Shown: one piece after another, positions 22,701 to 32,725 of the stretch
Layout: each line of letters opens with the position of its first letter
How positions within the stretch are numbered: the first letter of the stretch is position 1
Source: Phytophthora quininea
Taxonomy: Eukaryota; Oomycota; Peronosporomycetes; Peronosporales; Peronosporaceae
NCBI GenBank assembly: GCA_011947345.1
Contig: JAAVTG010000843.1
Coordinates: 1-64,000, forward strand
Direction: 5' to 3'
Length of the DNA stretch: 64,000 bases
The notes under the pieces: model-generated
The model's input: the letters and a program-made list of their open reading frames with translations, nothing else
Databases searched by the model: none
Told to the model about the DNA's origin: nothing
Translations under genes and position numbers: made by a program

Positions 22701-24540
22701 TGCCTCTCCGCCCATAGGATATATTCCTTTAGGTGTTTGTTCACCACTTCGCTTGACTTGGTTGTCAGCATGTGAGTAGTAACAAACCGAGAGCATCCAT
22801 CCATGATGACTAACACTGCTTCGTACCGTGTTCCGTTCCCTTTGCTTGGTATCAGGAGGTCGGCATACACTACTTGGTTTGGACGCTTGAGCCCGCGATC
22901 CAATTTCTTCCAACGCGGCTTTCTCTTTTGCTTTGCCAGGTGGCACGCATCACAAGCGTCTGACTTCCGCTGCGTAAGCATCATCCCTCGCACAAGCCCT
23001 TTGTCAACCATCGTCTTCAAGTACTGTGGACACGTGTGCGCCAACCGTTGATGCCACACTGCCAGAGGTGCAATGCCCTCGACTGCCGTGAAATTACACA
23101 GATGACGATTTTGCGGTCCAAGTCTTCCTCCATTTGAAGGGTGCGTGACGTAAAACCCCATGTTGCTTCCACTTGTCGAGCTATAGCTACTATAACACCT
23201 TCGTCCAGAATGTTGAAGTTGTGTGTGTCGCCATCATGTTCAAAGTCAAAACCTTGCTCGACAGCTCTTCCTGGCGAAAGAAGTCCATATTCAGCTCCAG
23301 GTACGTACAGAACGTCATCTAGCACCAATACTGATTGAACTCCATTCACATCCGTCACCAATTCAACGCTTCCTACTCCAACCACTCGGGTTGCCATATC
23401 TGCAGCAACTCCATGAATACTTTGCGAGTTACTCGTGTCCTCCGTAAATGCCACGAAGTACGATGGATTGCCAGTTACATGTGAGTTTGCTGCAGTATCG
23501 AAGTACCACCAGCCGCCGCTCGTGTCATACTCCGCTGTCTCAAGCTGATCTGGAGCTTCTTCGTGTTCTCTTTCCACGATCTCCAACTGCTCAACAGCTC
23601 CAGCTACGACTCCAACCTCCTCCTCCTCGCCTCCAGATTGCGGATTTGGTGATCCCGGACTAGTCTGATGAATCGTAACATACCCACGCGCCTTCCGCTT
23701 TTGCTCACCTTCGTTCGCATCAGCGTCGCTTTGTTTCTTTCCTTTCTCAGGACAATCGACCTTTAAGTGCTCCGTGCTCTTGCAAATGAAGCACTTTCGT
23801 ACCCTCTTTGATCCAGATCCAGAGTTTGGCTGGTCCTCCGATTTGCCCTTTTCTCCGCCTTTGTTCCCAGTATTTCCACTGCTCTTCTGCCCTCCACGCT
23901 GTCCTCCACTATTCCGGCCACGATAAAATTCAGCTTGACGTGCAGACGCCGACCGAATCATCTCTCTCAACTTAGTGGGCGTGAACTTGCTAGAGTCAGC
24001 ACTGTAGCGGACTGCGGTCTTCAAGCTCTCGAACTCATGTTGCTGTGGAAGGCTCTCCAGCAGCATCTCCACCATGTCGATATCCGAGACATCGTACTTC
24101 AATGTCTTCAACTCCGTTCGGATATTAAACATTTTGCACAGGTGAAGATTTGCATCGCCTCCCGATGCCAGCTTCATGCTCCACAGCTCATTAACCAAGC
24201 GACGAGTCGTGTGAACTTTCACTGTTTCATTGGTCTTGTTCTCGAACAGATCCACCAATGCAGCCCATATTTCCGTTCCAGTCGCCTGATCCCTTATCTG
24301 CTGCAGAATATCTGCCGGTACAGACGTTCCTACCATGCGCCGGATCTGCAGTTGCTTCTTGTCGAAGTCATCCGTCCCGTGCGAAGTCGTAAGTGTGGCT
24401 CGTTTTATCTGGCCGCTTGCAACCTCCATCAGTCCCTTCTCATTGAAGACTGCTTCCATGGCCCATTTGTAGGTGTACCAGTCTTTACCATCCCAGTTCT
24501 TGGGCACGCCGTCGTTGTTGTACTTGAGCGGGACCGCCAT
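19741..24540 (-). CDS. Copia Gag-Pol polyprotein
   Basis: Starts MAVPLKYNNDG (24540). Gag (UBN2-like) runs to a zinc knuckle CFICKSTEHLKVDC. The protease active site reads WWYFDTAANSHVT, with DTA in place of the usual DSG/DTG. The integrase has the WHQRLAH...CDACHLAK zinc site and acidic residues in VYADLL, VLTDKGGEF and NLCERTHQS. The reverse transcriptase has YVDDIVV, and RNase H has CDSDWAND and STAEAEYVA. The C-terminus is NPADTFTKPLDKKRL, ending at a TAA at 19741. The frame breaks at about 23163 (gag/pol boundary), 19960 and in T3 at 19838-19840. One added base repairs each, giving the single polyprotein normal for Copia, so I do not infer programmed frameshifting. Confidence 0.92.
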
Positions 24541-24582
24541 CTGTAGCAGTTCCCGAGGCTCACTAGGAGGATGTCCGCACTT

Positions 24583-24595
24583 GGGCTCATAACCC
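24583..24595 (-). promoter_or_regulatory. Primer-binding site: tRNA-iMet anticodon arm
   Basis: The plus strand here reads GGGCTCATAACCC, the anticodon stem-loop of initiator tRNA-Met (anticodon CAT), and abuts the 5' LTR. The RNA would pair with an internal part of the tRNA, as in Drosophila copia, which primes with a tRNA-iMet half-molecule. Confidence 0.8.
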
Positions 24596-24809
24596 TGTTG
24601 TGATATGCACTCGCTACTCGAGATGACTTGCTCACAACAACGAAAAACGAAGACTAATTAGATTTTGCTTAGCGGCTTGGCGAAACCTCCTACCTCCTCC
24701 CACATTCCTGGTCGCGGATCCTGCTCGTCTCGCGCCGCCTCTCATACAACGGTCTGGTACGAACTCTGGCGTCGCTCCTACTGCCAGAGCACAGACTTGC
24801 GCTTCAACA
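24596..24809 (-). repeat. Copia 5' LTR
   Basis: 214 bp, TGTTG...CAACA. Followed by the GAGGG target duplication at 24810-24814. Differs from the 3' LTR by one base. Confidence 0.95.
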
Positions 24810-24814
24810 GAGGG
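24810..24814. repeat. Target-site duplication, right copy (GAGGG)
   Basis: Same five bases as 19493-19497, flanking the complete Copia element. Confidence 0.9.
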
Positions 24815-24999
24815 ATTTTCCCAAGGGAGCTTTCATGAAACCTTACTCGTTGTCGCCAGGCGGAGCTGAGGTTCCGGCTATCGGTATTAACAGTCACCTT
24901 AACCCTATCGTTACCAAAAGTAACTTCGAGTACCTTTCTGTATGTGTATAGTGAGATCAAGGTAAAAGAGTAGTCGCACCTCTCCAGCCATTGCAATAT

Positions 25000-25430
25000 T
25001 TGGATTACTAGTCCACCCTCTGGCCAATCACGTGGCAGGTCCCGCTATTGTGTCCGTCACGGTGCCGCTCTTCCGGTTGTTGCTCCACCTCGTCGACTTC
25101 GGCTTCTATGTCGATGACGTCGTCGTTGTGGTCCAGACCACTGAGGTCGTAATCGCTCGAATTGGTTATGATCGAAGCCTCATCACCTCCGTCCTCTCCT
25201 TGCTTCTAGTCGTCTACAGCCTTGGACGCAATGAAGGTCATCTTGGCGCACCTGGAGACCACGGACTGGATGAGGTTGTTCTTGTGCTTGATCCTGTCGC
25301 TCACCTGGCCTCGGCAGCAATAACTGCGCAGCACGAGGAGAGTCCAGAGGAATCGTCCGTCAGTGAATGGTGCTTCGATACGGTCTCGCAGGCCAGCTGG
25401 TTCGTCAAGGATGGTCGTCGTCAATCACTG
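25000..25430 (-). pseudogene. Unidentified minus-strand coding remnant with acidic tail
   Basis: On the minus strand a frame reads DEPAGLRDRIEAPFTDGRF, then SRCAKMTFIASKAVDD, a TAG, and on through EDGGDEASIITNSSDYDLSGLD and IDIEAEVDEVEQQPEERHRD to a stop near 25018. The acidic, low-complexity tail and consistent frame on both sides of the TAG suggest real former coding DNA, possibly the C-terminus of a transposon protein. I do not recognise the family. No start or upstream domain could be assigned. It lies between the Copia insertion and the unknown gene at 25633-26750. Confidence 0.35.
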
Positions 25431-25632
25431 TCGTTCGCACCGATGCCAAGCAGGAGCACGTAGCTCCGACGTGCGCTGTCAGCACTGCAACCAGCGAGAA
25501 ATCTAACTGTGCTGTGCGACTGCACACAAAGAACGCCTGGGTCTGTGGTAGCTGCTGGTACCATGTTGAACGAGGAAGGAAATGCCACAACAATATCAAA
25601 TGTTATCATATACGACTGCCTGTGTAAATGAC

Positions 25633-26750
25633 CTACGCAAACTCTGCTTGCTCGTTCTCGTGTTTCGAGCATCCGCACACACACTGGCAACACGGATCAA
25701 ATCGTTTTGACCTGAGTGCCTTTGGCTCCAAGTGCTTCGGTCGGACTTTATCCCATTCAGGCGAGCTGTAGAAACGGCACTTCTGACAAGTGCACGGGTG
25801 CCAGGATGACTCTAGTTCGAGCTCGTCAACCAAAACATCGACTTTTCCATGGCATCATACAATGCTAGCCACATGTTGTAATGATTTTGTAGGTAGAACC
25901 CTTCCACATAACGGTCCCTGAGCGCTGAACGAGAAACTCCAGGCGAAGCTTCCATTTTGATGTAGCGTTCAATGTGTCGGTCCTGCTTTGAACGCTGGAA
26001 GTTCAGTAGGTCGACTAAAAACTTTAGTCGCGCTCGAATCTGTGATCGTGTGATCTAAACCAATATATCTAAGTTAGCTGAAAAATCCCCCAAGCCATCA
26101 ATGTCGTTACCTCTGAAAGTTCCAAGCAAGTGCGCAACCATCTCATCATCCACAGAAACTCATGAAAGCACTCCTCTTGCCCGCGGTGAATAGCTACGTG
26201 GAGATCATACATCTCCTTGACAGGTAGCGCTGCAACAAAGTCGTCGATATCGTTCGACGAATCGAACTTCTCCTCCGGTATCTGTACCATAGTTCATAAC
26301 TCAGTGTATTTAGGCTACATGAAACACCAACAACTCACCCGTCCAGATACAGGAACAAATACCGGATATATTTCATCAGAGTGGACGTCCTCGCCAGCAC
26401 TAAAATGATTCGTGAACTTCAAAAACTGTTAGTTTGAGCTGTTATAATCGTAGGGTTTGCTTTACCTGTGGGCTTAGAATCTTGCCATATATCGACCGTC
26501 CGTCGCTCGCAATTTTGTCACAGGAGACGCCAGCTGAGCTATAGCGTAAATAGTCTGAACCACACAATAGTAATGGCAAACACATACGTACTTTGATATC
26601 TTCGTCATCATGGCGGGTGTCAAACATCTTTATAATGCGCTGCGCCTTTGCGGGTGGTGTCGTGCTCTCTTTCCGGCAATGAGTGGTTTTTCTTGGCCGC
26701 CTTTTGGTTAGACCAATATCTTTTGAAGGCGCCCTTTGATTGTGGTCCAT
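25633..26750 (-). CDS. Multi-exon gene of unknown function with Cys-rich C-terminus
   Basis: Not recognised. The start is probably MDHNQRAPSKDIGL (ATG 26748-26750). Exon 1 is a basic, Ser/Thr-rich segment ending DTRHDDEDIK at 26592, followed by GTACGT. Later exons carry FTNHFSAGEDVHSDEIYPVFVP, then IPEEKFDSSNDIDDFV and FLWMMRWLRTCLELSE, then FLVDLLNFQRSKQDRHIERY and HYNMWLALYDAME. The frame moves once (A4 run near 25850) into ELESSWHPCTCQKCRFY and CCQCVCGCSKHENEQAEFA, a cysteine-rich tail that could bind zinc. Introns are short (about 40-57 nt) with GT-AG ends; the acceptor of intron 1 is ambiguous. It is divergent from the piggyBac gene, with starts about 180 bp apart, so it may be part of the same element. 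Confidence 0.45.
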
Positions 26751-26926
26751 ATCTTTTACAGTTATGAAGCTGCTTCTGCTGTATGATAAATAAATGTGTT
26801 GATCTTTCAAATTTTACGGCAACAGCACCGCATCTAAGTGTCAAGGCGCTCCATCCATATCTTTCGTTGCGACGTTTGGTGTGGCGAGGCCATTTGCGAG
26901 TTTGACATTGGGGACATTGAGGTGAA

Positions 26927-29900
26927 ATGGTTGGTAAAAGGAAACAACAGCTTGATGGTGGTGATTTCGGTCAAAAGAGACGGCTATCAACTCGAACGTT
27001 TAGACGGAGTGACGACATCACAAGAACTACGGGTACGAAATGAGCATTATGCGTAGAATTGGTCCCTATGCAGCAGGCTAACAACATTATTAGACACAGC
27101 CTACGATCGCGCCCTGTTTGGTGCCGTGTGGCCTGCGCTTCGTAAGGACGGGTGGTTTACCAAGCGCCCTCGGGGAAACAGTTTGAATGACGATTATCTT
27201 TACATTCGTCCTAATGGAAATCCGAATGGAAAAGCTGGTGTCGACTACTTTTTGGGAGAGCAGGCCCTTCTGGAATATTACAATCGGGAACTGAAGGCGA
27301 ATGGGGAAGGCTGTGTACTAACAGCTGTGAGCGAGAATATGGCGATTGATGAAAAATGTGCTCATACCTCGAGTCGAACGAGCGACAACAGCGCGCCCAA
27401 TCTTTTGGAGAGTGTAGTCAAACATTCCTTTCACCGACGTGAAAGTCCAGTTACGATTTCTGATGAAAATACCAGACGACTTGCAAATTGCATTTCTGAT
27501 GAGACTGAAGCTTATCTCCGCGATGCTGTGCCTCTAGAAGATGTCGCTGTGCCCACCAGCTCTGCACCCACAGCTGCTAAATGTGCGGTTTGTGAGGGGT
27601 ATGTTCTACTGAGAGATCCTGTACAACATGCGGAAAATTCATGCATCACTTCTGCTCTCACGACGTATGCGTATCGCTGAACATTTGCGGATCTGATGGA
27701 AAGTCAATTGAAGATTTCGGAGACAGTTGCTACTGCAGCAAACAATGCTACTACACGAACGCCACAACGACAACATGGACGGATAATAACCACTCTGCTT
27801 CGCTATCGGTTGTGCAGCCAGTCTCTGCGTTTGCACCAGCAGCGAATATTGCCCAGTCAAAACCATTATTGGCAGATACCGCAGCGATTACATCCTATGA
27901 GGCAGCAACATCGAACGTGACGCAATCAACAAAGACAACGAAGAAGCCACAGAAGCAGCAGAAGCCGCGAAAAGCTACTCCTAAGTCGAAAAACAGTTTC
28001 GAAAAGCACCGCAAAATCACCCAGCAATGGTAAATCTCAACGCCGTAAACCAACCAAAGCAGCAGTTACAATCTCAGCAATGAAGGACGAGTTGATTCGC
28101 AGAGCAAAGGCTAGTGCGGAAAAATTTACTGGAGCTAGCGTTGCATTTTCACCCAGCCAAGAAGAATGGCTGCCACGTCGACTGTACCGTGACGTTGGTT
28201 CGGCATACATGGTTGGTGTGGTGACCCGGTACAGATTGGTGAACGAAAAAATGCTGATGAAATTGCCGTTCCCTCGGTAAGTTATCAAATAATGTGGACA
28301 AACACTGCATTCCAGTCTAAAGACAACGTACACGTAATTTCCGAAGACATTTTGGTGCGTGGTATATGTCAATTTACAAAACTGCAGAAACACACCTTAC
28401 AGTTTGGTGAATCGTGGGTTTCGTTGTGCAATATGGTCCCAAACCTATCAAATATTGCTTCACTCACCGACGAATGCGAAGAAATGGATGAACAAGGGTA
28501 TCGAGAATCGGCAATTTACCGCGGAAGCAAAGAGTTACAACGATCTCTAAGTCCCGAAGAAGTCGAAAAATCGAGTCGATGACATTTTCACCAACGGCGT
28601 CACTAGGGCAGCCACCAGGTTTATTCACACATCCAGATGGATCGTCGTTGACTGTGCTTCGGGATGAAAGTCGTCATGCGTTTGGGAATTTAGCTACTTC
28701 CAGTTTTTCGCGTTCATTCCGTTGTCATTTTGGAGACAGGTGGTCGTGTTTACGAACGAATATGCAGACAACAGTGACTCTCCATCAAGTCGAAAGATCA
28801 CGTTAGAAGAAACCATGAAGTTTCTTGGCATTCTTTGGTACATGACTTTGATCGACAAGGGTGAGATGAGAAATTATTGGGAAGATGATACTGAAGCTAG
28901 TATATTTCCTGGAGCGCGGTCGACAAATTTGGAGACAATTATGACGTGGAAGAGATTTATCTACATCCGAAAAACTTGAGTTTCCGTTCCCAAGTCACGC
29001 CTTCTGACATCCAGCGCGATCCTGCAGCTCGAATACGCCCTCTTATCAGTATGCTGAAATCTCGGTGTATTCGGCATGCTGTTCTTGGTCGGAATGTGGC
29101 TGTTGATGAAGCCAGTATTGCCTGTCGGTCGAGGTACGCTCGGCATATAATCGTGTTTAACCCCAAAAAGCCAACTGGCAAGTATCATTTCAAACTTTAC
29201 GTTTGTTGCTGTTCAACGTCATGGTATGTTGCAAATTTCAAGCTCCATTGCGATAGTGAAATTGGTGAACGTTTGGGTGATGTAGTTTCACAATCTGAAC
29301 TACAGCAAGTTACGGAATTGACATCCAAGTCAACCGACGTTCGAGCACATGTTCTCGAGGTTACCGCGTTCTTGAATGGGTCTAATCGCATAGTCAACAC
29401 TGACAATTTTTACACTTCGTGCATGCTACTTGAAAGTTTGAGAGCCGTTGGTCTCTACGGACGCGGAACCGTACGTAAGGGAAGCAAACATTTTCCAAGA
29501 TTTACAATGGTGAAAAGAAGGACAAGAAACCAAGAGGCTTCATGAAGCAAGGAGTATGTTCGGATAAGCATATCGTTGCAGCAAGTTGGGTTGATGGCGC
29601 AATTGTAAAGGTTATATCAAACGCCGATGCTTCTTCTCTTTCAACAGTTTATCGACGAATTGGAAACGAAAGCGTTGCATTTTCTGCCCCTTCATGTGTC
29701 AGTGAATACAATTCTGCCATGCAAGGCGTTGACCGTCACGACCAACTTCGAGGCCGTTTCTCGATAGCTGACGGCCACTCATTTCAAAAATGGCATAAAA
29801 ACTTGCGATGGCAATGATTGATATCGCCCGATGCAACGCTTACATTTGTGATAAGTTGGCACGCGATTCCAATCTGGACAGGCCAACACAACCTGATGTC

Positions 29901-30503
29901 CCGCAGAAGTCTGCAGTTCGTGATAAGCACAGGATGTTTGTAATTTCTCTTGTCAGGGAATTGTTCAATGGAGAGTGGGAAAGATGTATTGAGAGTGAGG
30001 ACGGAATAATATATGACACCGCAACTACTACACCAAATGCATCAAACAACAGGGCCATGGACCGTGACGAACCACAGCAAAACCCGGGTGGCTCGGCTGA
30101 CCAACCGCTAACCTGCGTGGCGAAAGAATCGTGGGTTGTGCTGCAAGGAAGAAGTCGGTCAATGCGGAAATGTGCTGTGTGCAAATTTGAAGGCCGCGAA
30201 GCTACGCAGAAAACAGATTATTGTGAGACGCATGGTGTCGCGCTCTGTAAACGCACATATCCCGTCGATACTTCCAAGCAGCACTTGTGTCAACAAGAAT
30301 CATGGACGTGCTGGCAGAAGTTCCACATATTTTATCTACCGCAACAAGTGTATACCATCGATGGTAACTTGAGAAGAAAATCTCCGATTTACAAAGCTCA
30401 GGCACCTTTCCTAAAAGCAATCAGGGTAAAGAAAACTAAAAGAAAGATAAGAGCTTGGCATGATCAAAGCGAAATAGATAATTTGCAAAACGTACGCATC
30501 TAA
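26927..30503 (+). CDS. PiggyBac-type transposase (DDE_Tnp_1_7) with N- and C-terminal Cys domains
   Basis: DNA transposase gene. Start MVGKRKQQLDGGDFGQKRRL at 26927; a 61-nt intron at 27033-27093 (GTACGA...TTAG) joins it to DTAYDRALFG. N-terminal part: ALRKDGWFTKRP, VDYFLGEQALLEYY, and a zinc-like CAVCEGY...HHFCSHDVC motif. Catalytic core: PPGLFTHPDGSS, FAFIPLSFWRQVVVF, then the three Asp motifs NVAVDEASIACRSR, IVNTDNFYTSC and MQGVDRHDQLRG. C-terminal Cys-rich domain: CAVCKFEGR, DYCETHGVALC and HLCQQESWTCW. About eight breaks interrupt it (near 27627, 27990 x2, 28278, 28575, 28704-28708, 29494, 29812). All fit missing single bases, mostly in homopolymers, so the gene may be intact in reality. 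I could not place terminal repeats or TTAA duplications. Confidence 0.88.
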
Positions 30504-30634
30504 TGACTTCTTCGTGGCAGGGAAAGAAGATAGAGAAATTAGTACCGCAGTATCCTGACGATGATTTGCAGGCCGCTTTTGTGGACGTGGGGAATGGTGG
30601 GGCAAACACAATCCCGTCGAGAAAGTGGAAGTAG
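30503..30634 (+). CDS. Short coding tail at left outer edge of inverted repeat
   Basis: Possible 43-codon frame starting ATG at 30503 (MTSSWQGKKIEKL) and ending ANTIPSRKWK with TAG at 30632-30634. Its last residues match the last residues of a minus-strand frame at the outer edge of the right arm (ANTIPLRKWK). It is therefore probably the 3' end of a gene family copy rather than a free-standing gene. Function unknown. Confidence 0.3.
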   Translation: MTSSWQGKKIEKLVPQYPDDDLQAAFVDVGNGGANTIPSRKWK

Positions 30635-32421
30635 CGCGGACTGTGTCAGCTGAGCACTAGAGCGACGTGAAGATGGCGATGTATAAGGTGCTAGGAGCCG
30701 CGCTGATTCGCTCTGAAGTGAGGCACAATCACGAGCGTTCGCCAACACCGAGCATCGACAGAACCAAAACGCCACCGAGATTGTGTCTAAACAGCGGGGT
30801 GGTCACACTAGAGCAACAAAGCATGCAGATCGTATTCAGTGATCGGTTGAAACAAATACAGAGAGCAAAACATCACACTCCACCGCAAGTACTTAGTATT
30901 TGTAAAGGCAAACTTCGAGCAAGTAGAATAGGGTAAAAGCGTAACCACAGTGTGGACCAAATATATACACATTTGTATGGAAGAGTAACGTATAGGTTAC
31001 ACTGTAATTGAATTCAAATATCGCAAAGTGGTCGCATGGCATTCCGACCAAAACGGGATATGGTCGCATGGCATTCCGACAAGAACGGGATATGGTCGCA
31101 TGAAATTCCGACCAGAACGGGATATGGTCGTGGTATTCCGACCAAAACGGGATACGGTCGCATGGCATTCAGACCTAAACAGGTGATGCTGTCGGCACTT
31201 GCTTTAGCGAATATTCAAAACAGTAAAGTAAACGCGAAACTCATTACAGATATTATCACGTGTCGAGATCATTAACGGCATTTACGCCCACCGAAGCTCG
31301 ATGTCTTGGCACTTCCTACAGTCAAAGAGCTGTTCACCCGTCCTCGAGCAACGTAGACGCTGTAGACATTCTTGAGGCTTTGCACCGAAAGTTGTGCCAC
31401 CGATCTAATTCCCCAATCCACTCCTTCGACAAGTAGAGTCCTCAATTGCGTTCCGCTCAGCAGCCTTCGATCTCAATAGGCGGGTAGCAGCGACTAGAAA
31501 CATTGTCGGTGACTGTTCGCATGAGTCGGTGAGCCATGCCGGGAAGACGGCACCCCATCAACAGGCCGCGCGTCGAGGTAATCGAGACGCATGCTTCACG
31601 TCCTTGGGGCGTAGCACCACGGGCAGAATGTGCGCCACCACACATCCACTGACACAGCAAATGTAGCGCAGCGTCACGGCTGCGGAACGGCCAACGCCAA
31701 CAGTCTTGGACCCGGATTTGGAGCAGAGAGATGCCCAATATATTGGGTCTTGTGTAGCGTAGCGACGTGCAGCACGGGCATTGGGTTGTCTGCTGGACGG
31801 CATCACGAGCGTCGAGCAGCCTGCCGGACAGCATCGTGGAGCGTTCGGCACTGGCGAACAGCAGCACAGTCATTGGTCAGCCTGCCGAACCGCATTACGA
31901 ATCGTTGGGCAGCGTGGTGGACTGGTGGGATCGTGCCGGGCAGCATCGCAGAGCATGGGGCGACATGGGGCGTCGGTCAGCGTGCCGGGCGGTACGATCT
32001 GCGTACGAGTGGCGTTGGGCCGCGTTGAGGCCGGCATCATGGATTTAGGGCAGCATTGAGGCCATCGTGGCAGCTTCACACAGGTGTCGAGTTGTCGCAG
32101 CCGGCGTGACGGGTGCTGGAATGGGGCGTGGCGGACTCCGCAAATTGGAAAATGAGATCCGAGCCACCCGCAACTTTGTCATGGGGCCACCTTGAGAGCA
32201 AATATGACATGGCCAATCAGAGACGGAGTTTTTAAATTCCGCCAATCATGATCGCGAATCGTCGGAGCGAGCCCAGCCGAGAAAAGTACTTGCCGAACCG
32301 TCGCGGCGGAGCTTGGCGCGCATTTCAAGCTTTGAAAATTGCTTGTTGCACGAGCTCCTCCCGATGCTTCGTGCGACACGACTCCTTGCAGCTTCAACAA
32401 AGAATTAGCTGCCAGTTTTAG
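30602..32421 (+). repeat. Left arm of large inverted repeat (about 1.82 kb)
   Basis: Reverse complement of 50058-51876, over 99% identical by eye (roughly ten substitutions and one or two 1-base indels seen). The inner boundary is sharp: both copies share ...GCCAGTTTTAG and then diverge. At the outer side, near-identity fades into about 30 bp of weaker similarity within coding-like sequence. The arm contains no recognised gene. It carries a 32-bp minisatellite, a GC-rich stretch of loose GGCAGC/GCCGGGCAGCATCG repeats (about 31,745-32,070) and the palindrome CCAATATATTGG near 31737. Confidence 0.93.
31028..31176 (+). repeat. 32-bp minisatellite, left arm
   Basis: Nearly five tandem copies of a 32-bp unit (one copy is 30 bp). 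Each copy contains the inverted hexamers TGGTCG and CGACCA about 9 bp apart and ends in an ACGGGATA-like stretch, so each copy can form a small hairpin. The mirror copy is at 51305-51450. Confidence 0.85.
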
Positions 32422-32725
32422 TAAGTGAAATGTCTAAGAAAATGCTAGATAAATTGGTACTTCGAAACAATTGCAGCATAGTGCAAACAGATGTACAAGC
32501 CAACACATTGCACCGCCAATACCGAAATCATCAAAACCATTTGTGCACACCTCCGTTGCTACCACCTCAAACATATTAACCTTCATGTAACCGCAACTCG
32601 ATCTCCAAAATCGCCAACTTTGACAGCAACTACTTTAGTACGACCGCCGCTTCCTCTCACAACATTGGCGCAAAGCCAGTTCCTAATGATTGACGATGCC
32701 TCAACTTCATTGAGCGCCGCGGCAT
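32422..32725. other. Unique spacer between left arm and satellite
   Basis: About 300 bp, AT-richer than the array, with no recognised coding sequence and no counterpart next to the right arm. I see nothing definable in it. Confidence 0.5.

Larger units (their letters stand above)
19498..24809 (-). mobile_element. Complete Ty1/Copia LTR retrotransposon
   Basis: A 5,312-bp element on the minus strand with all structural parts: two 214-bp LTRs beginning TGTTG and ending CAACA, which differ by one base over their length; a primer-binding site inside the 5' LTR; one gag-pol coding region; a purine-rich tract before the 3' LTR; and a GAGGG target duplication. Near-identical LTRs indicate a very recent insertion. 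Domain order (gag, zinc knuckle, protease, integrase, reverse transcriptase, RNase H) is that of Copia, with integrase before RT. Confidence 0.95.

Noticed and set aside
23000..23165. Programmed ribosomal frameshift between Copia gag and pol
   Set aside because: Copia elements normally have one frame, and the same kind of one-base loss occurs in two other places in this element and in host genes all over the window.
31558..31873. Minus-strand frames in the arms (for example 138 codons, mirrored at 50606-51022)
   Set aside because: Composition is erratic and there are overlapping frames in all registers; the region is a set of degenerate GC-rich repeats.
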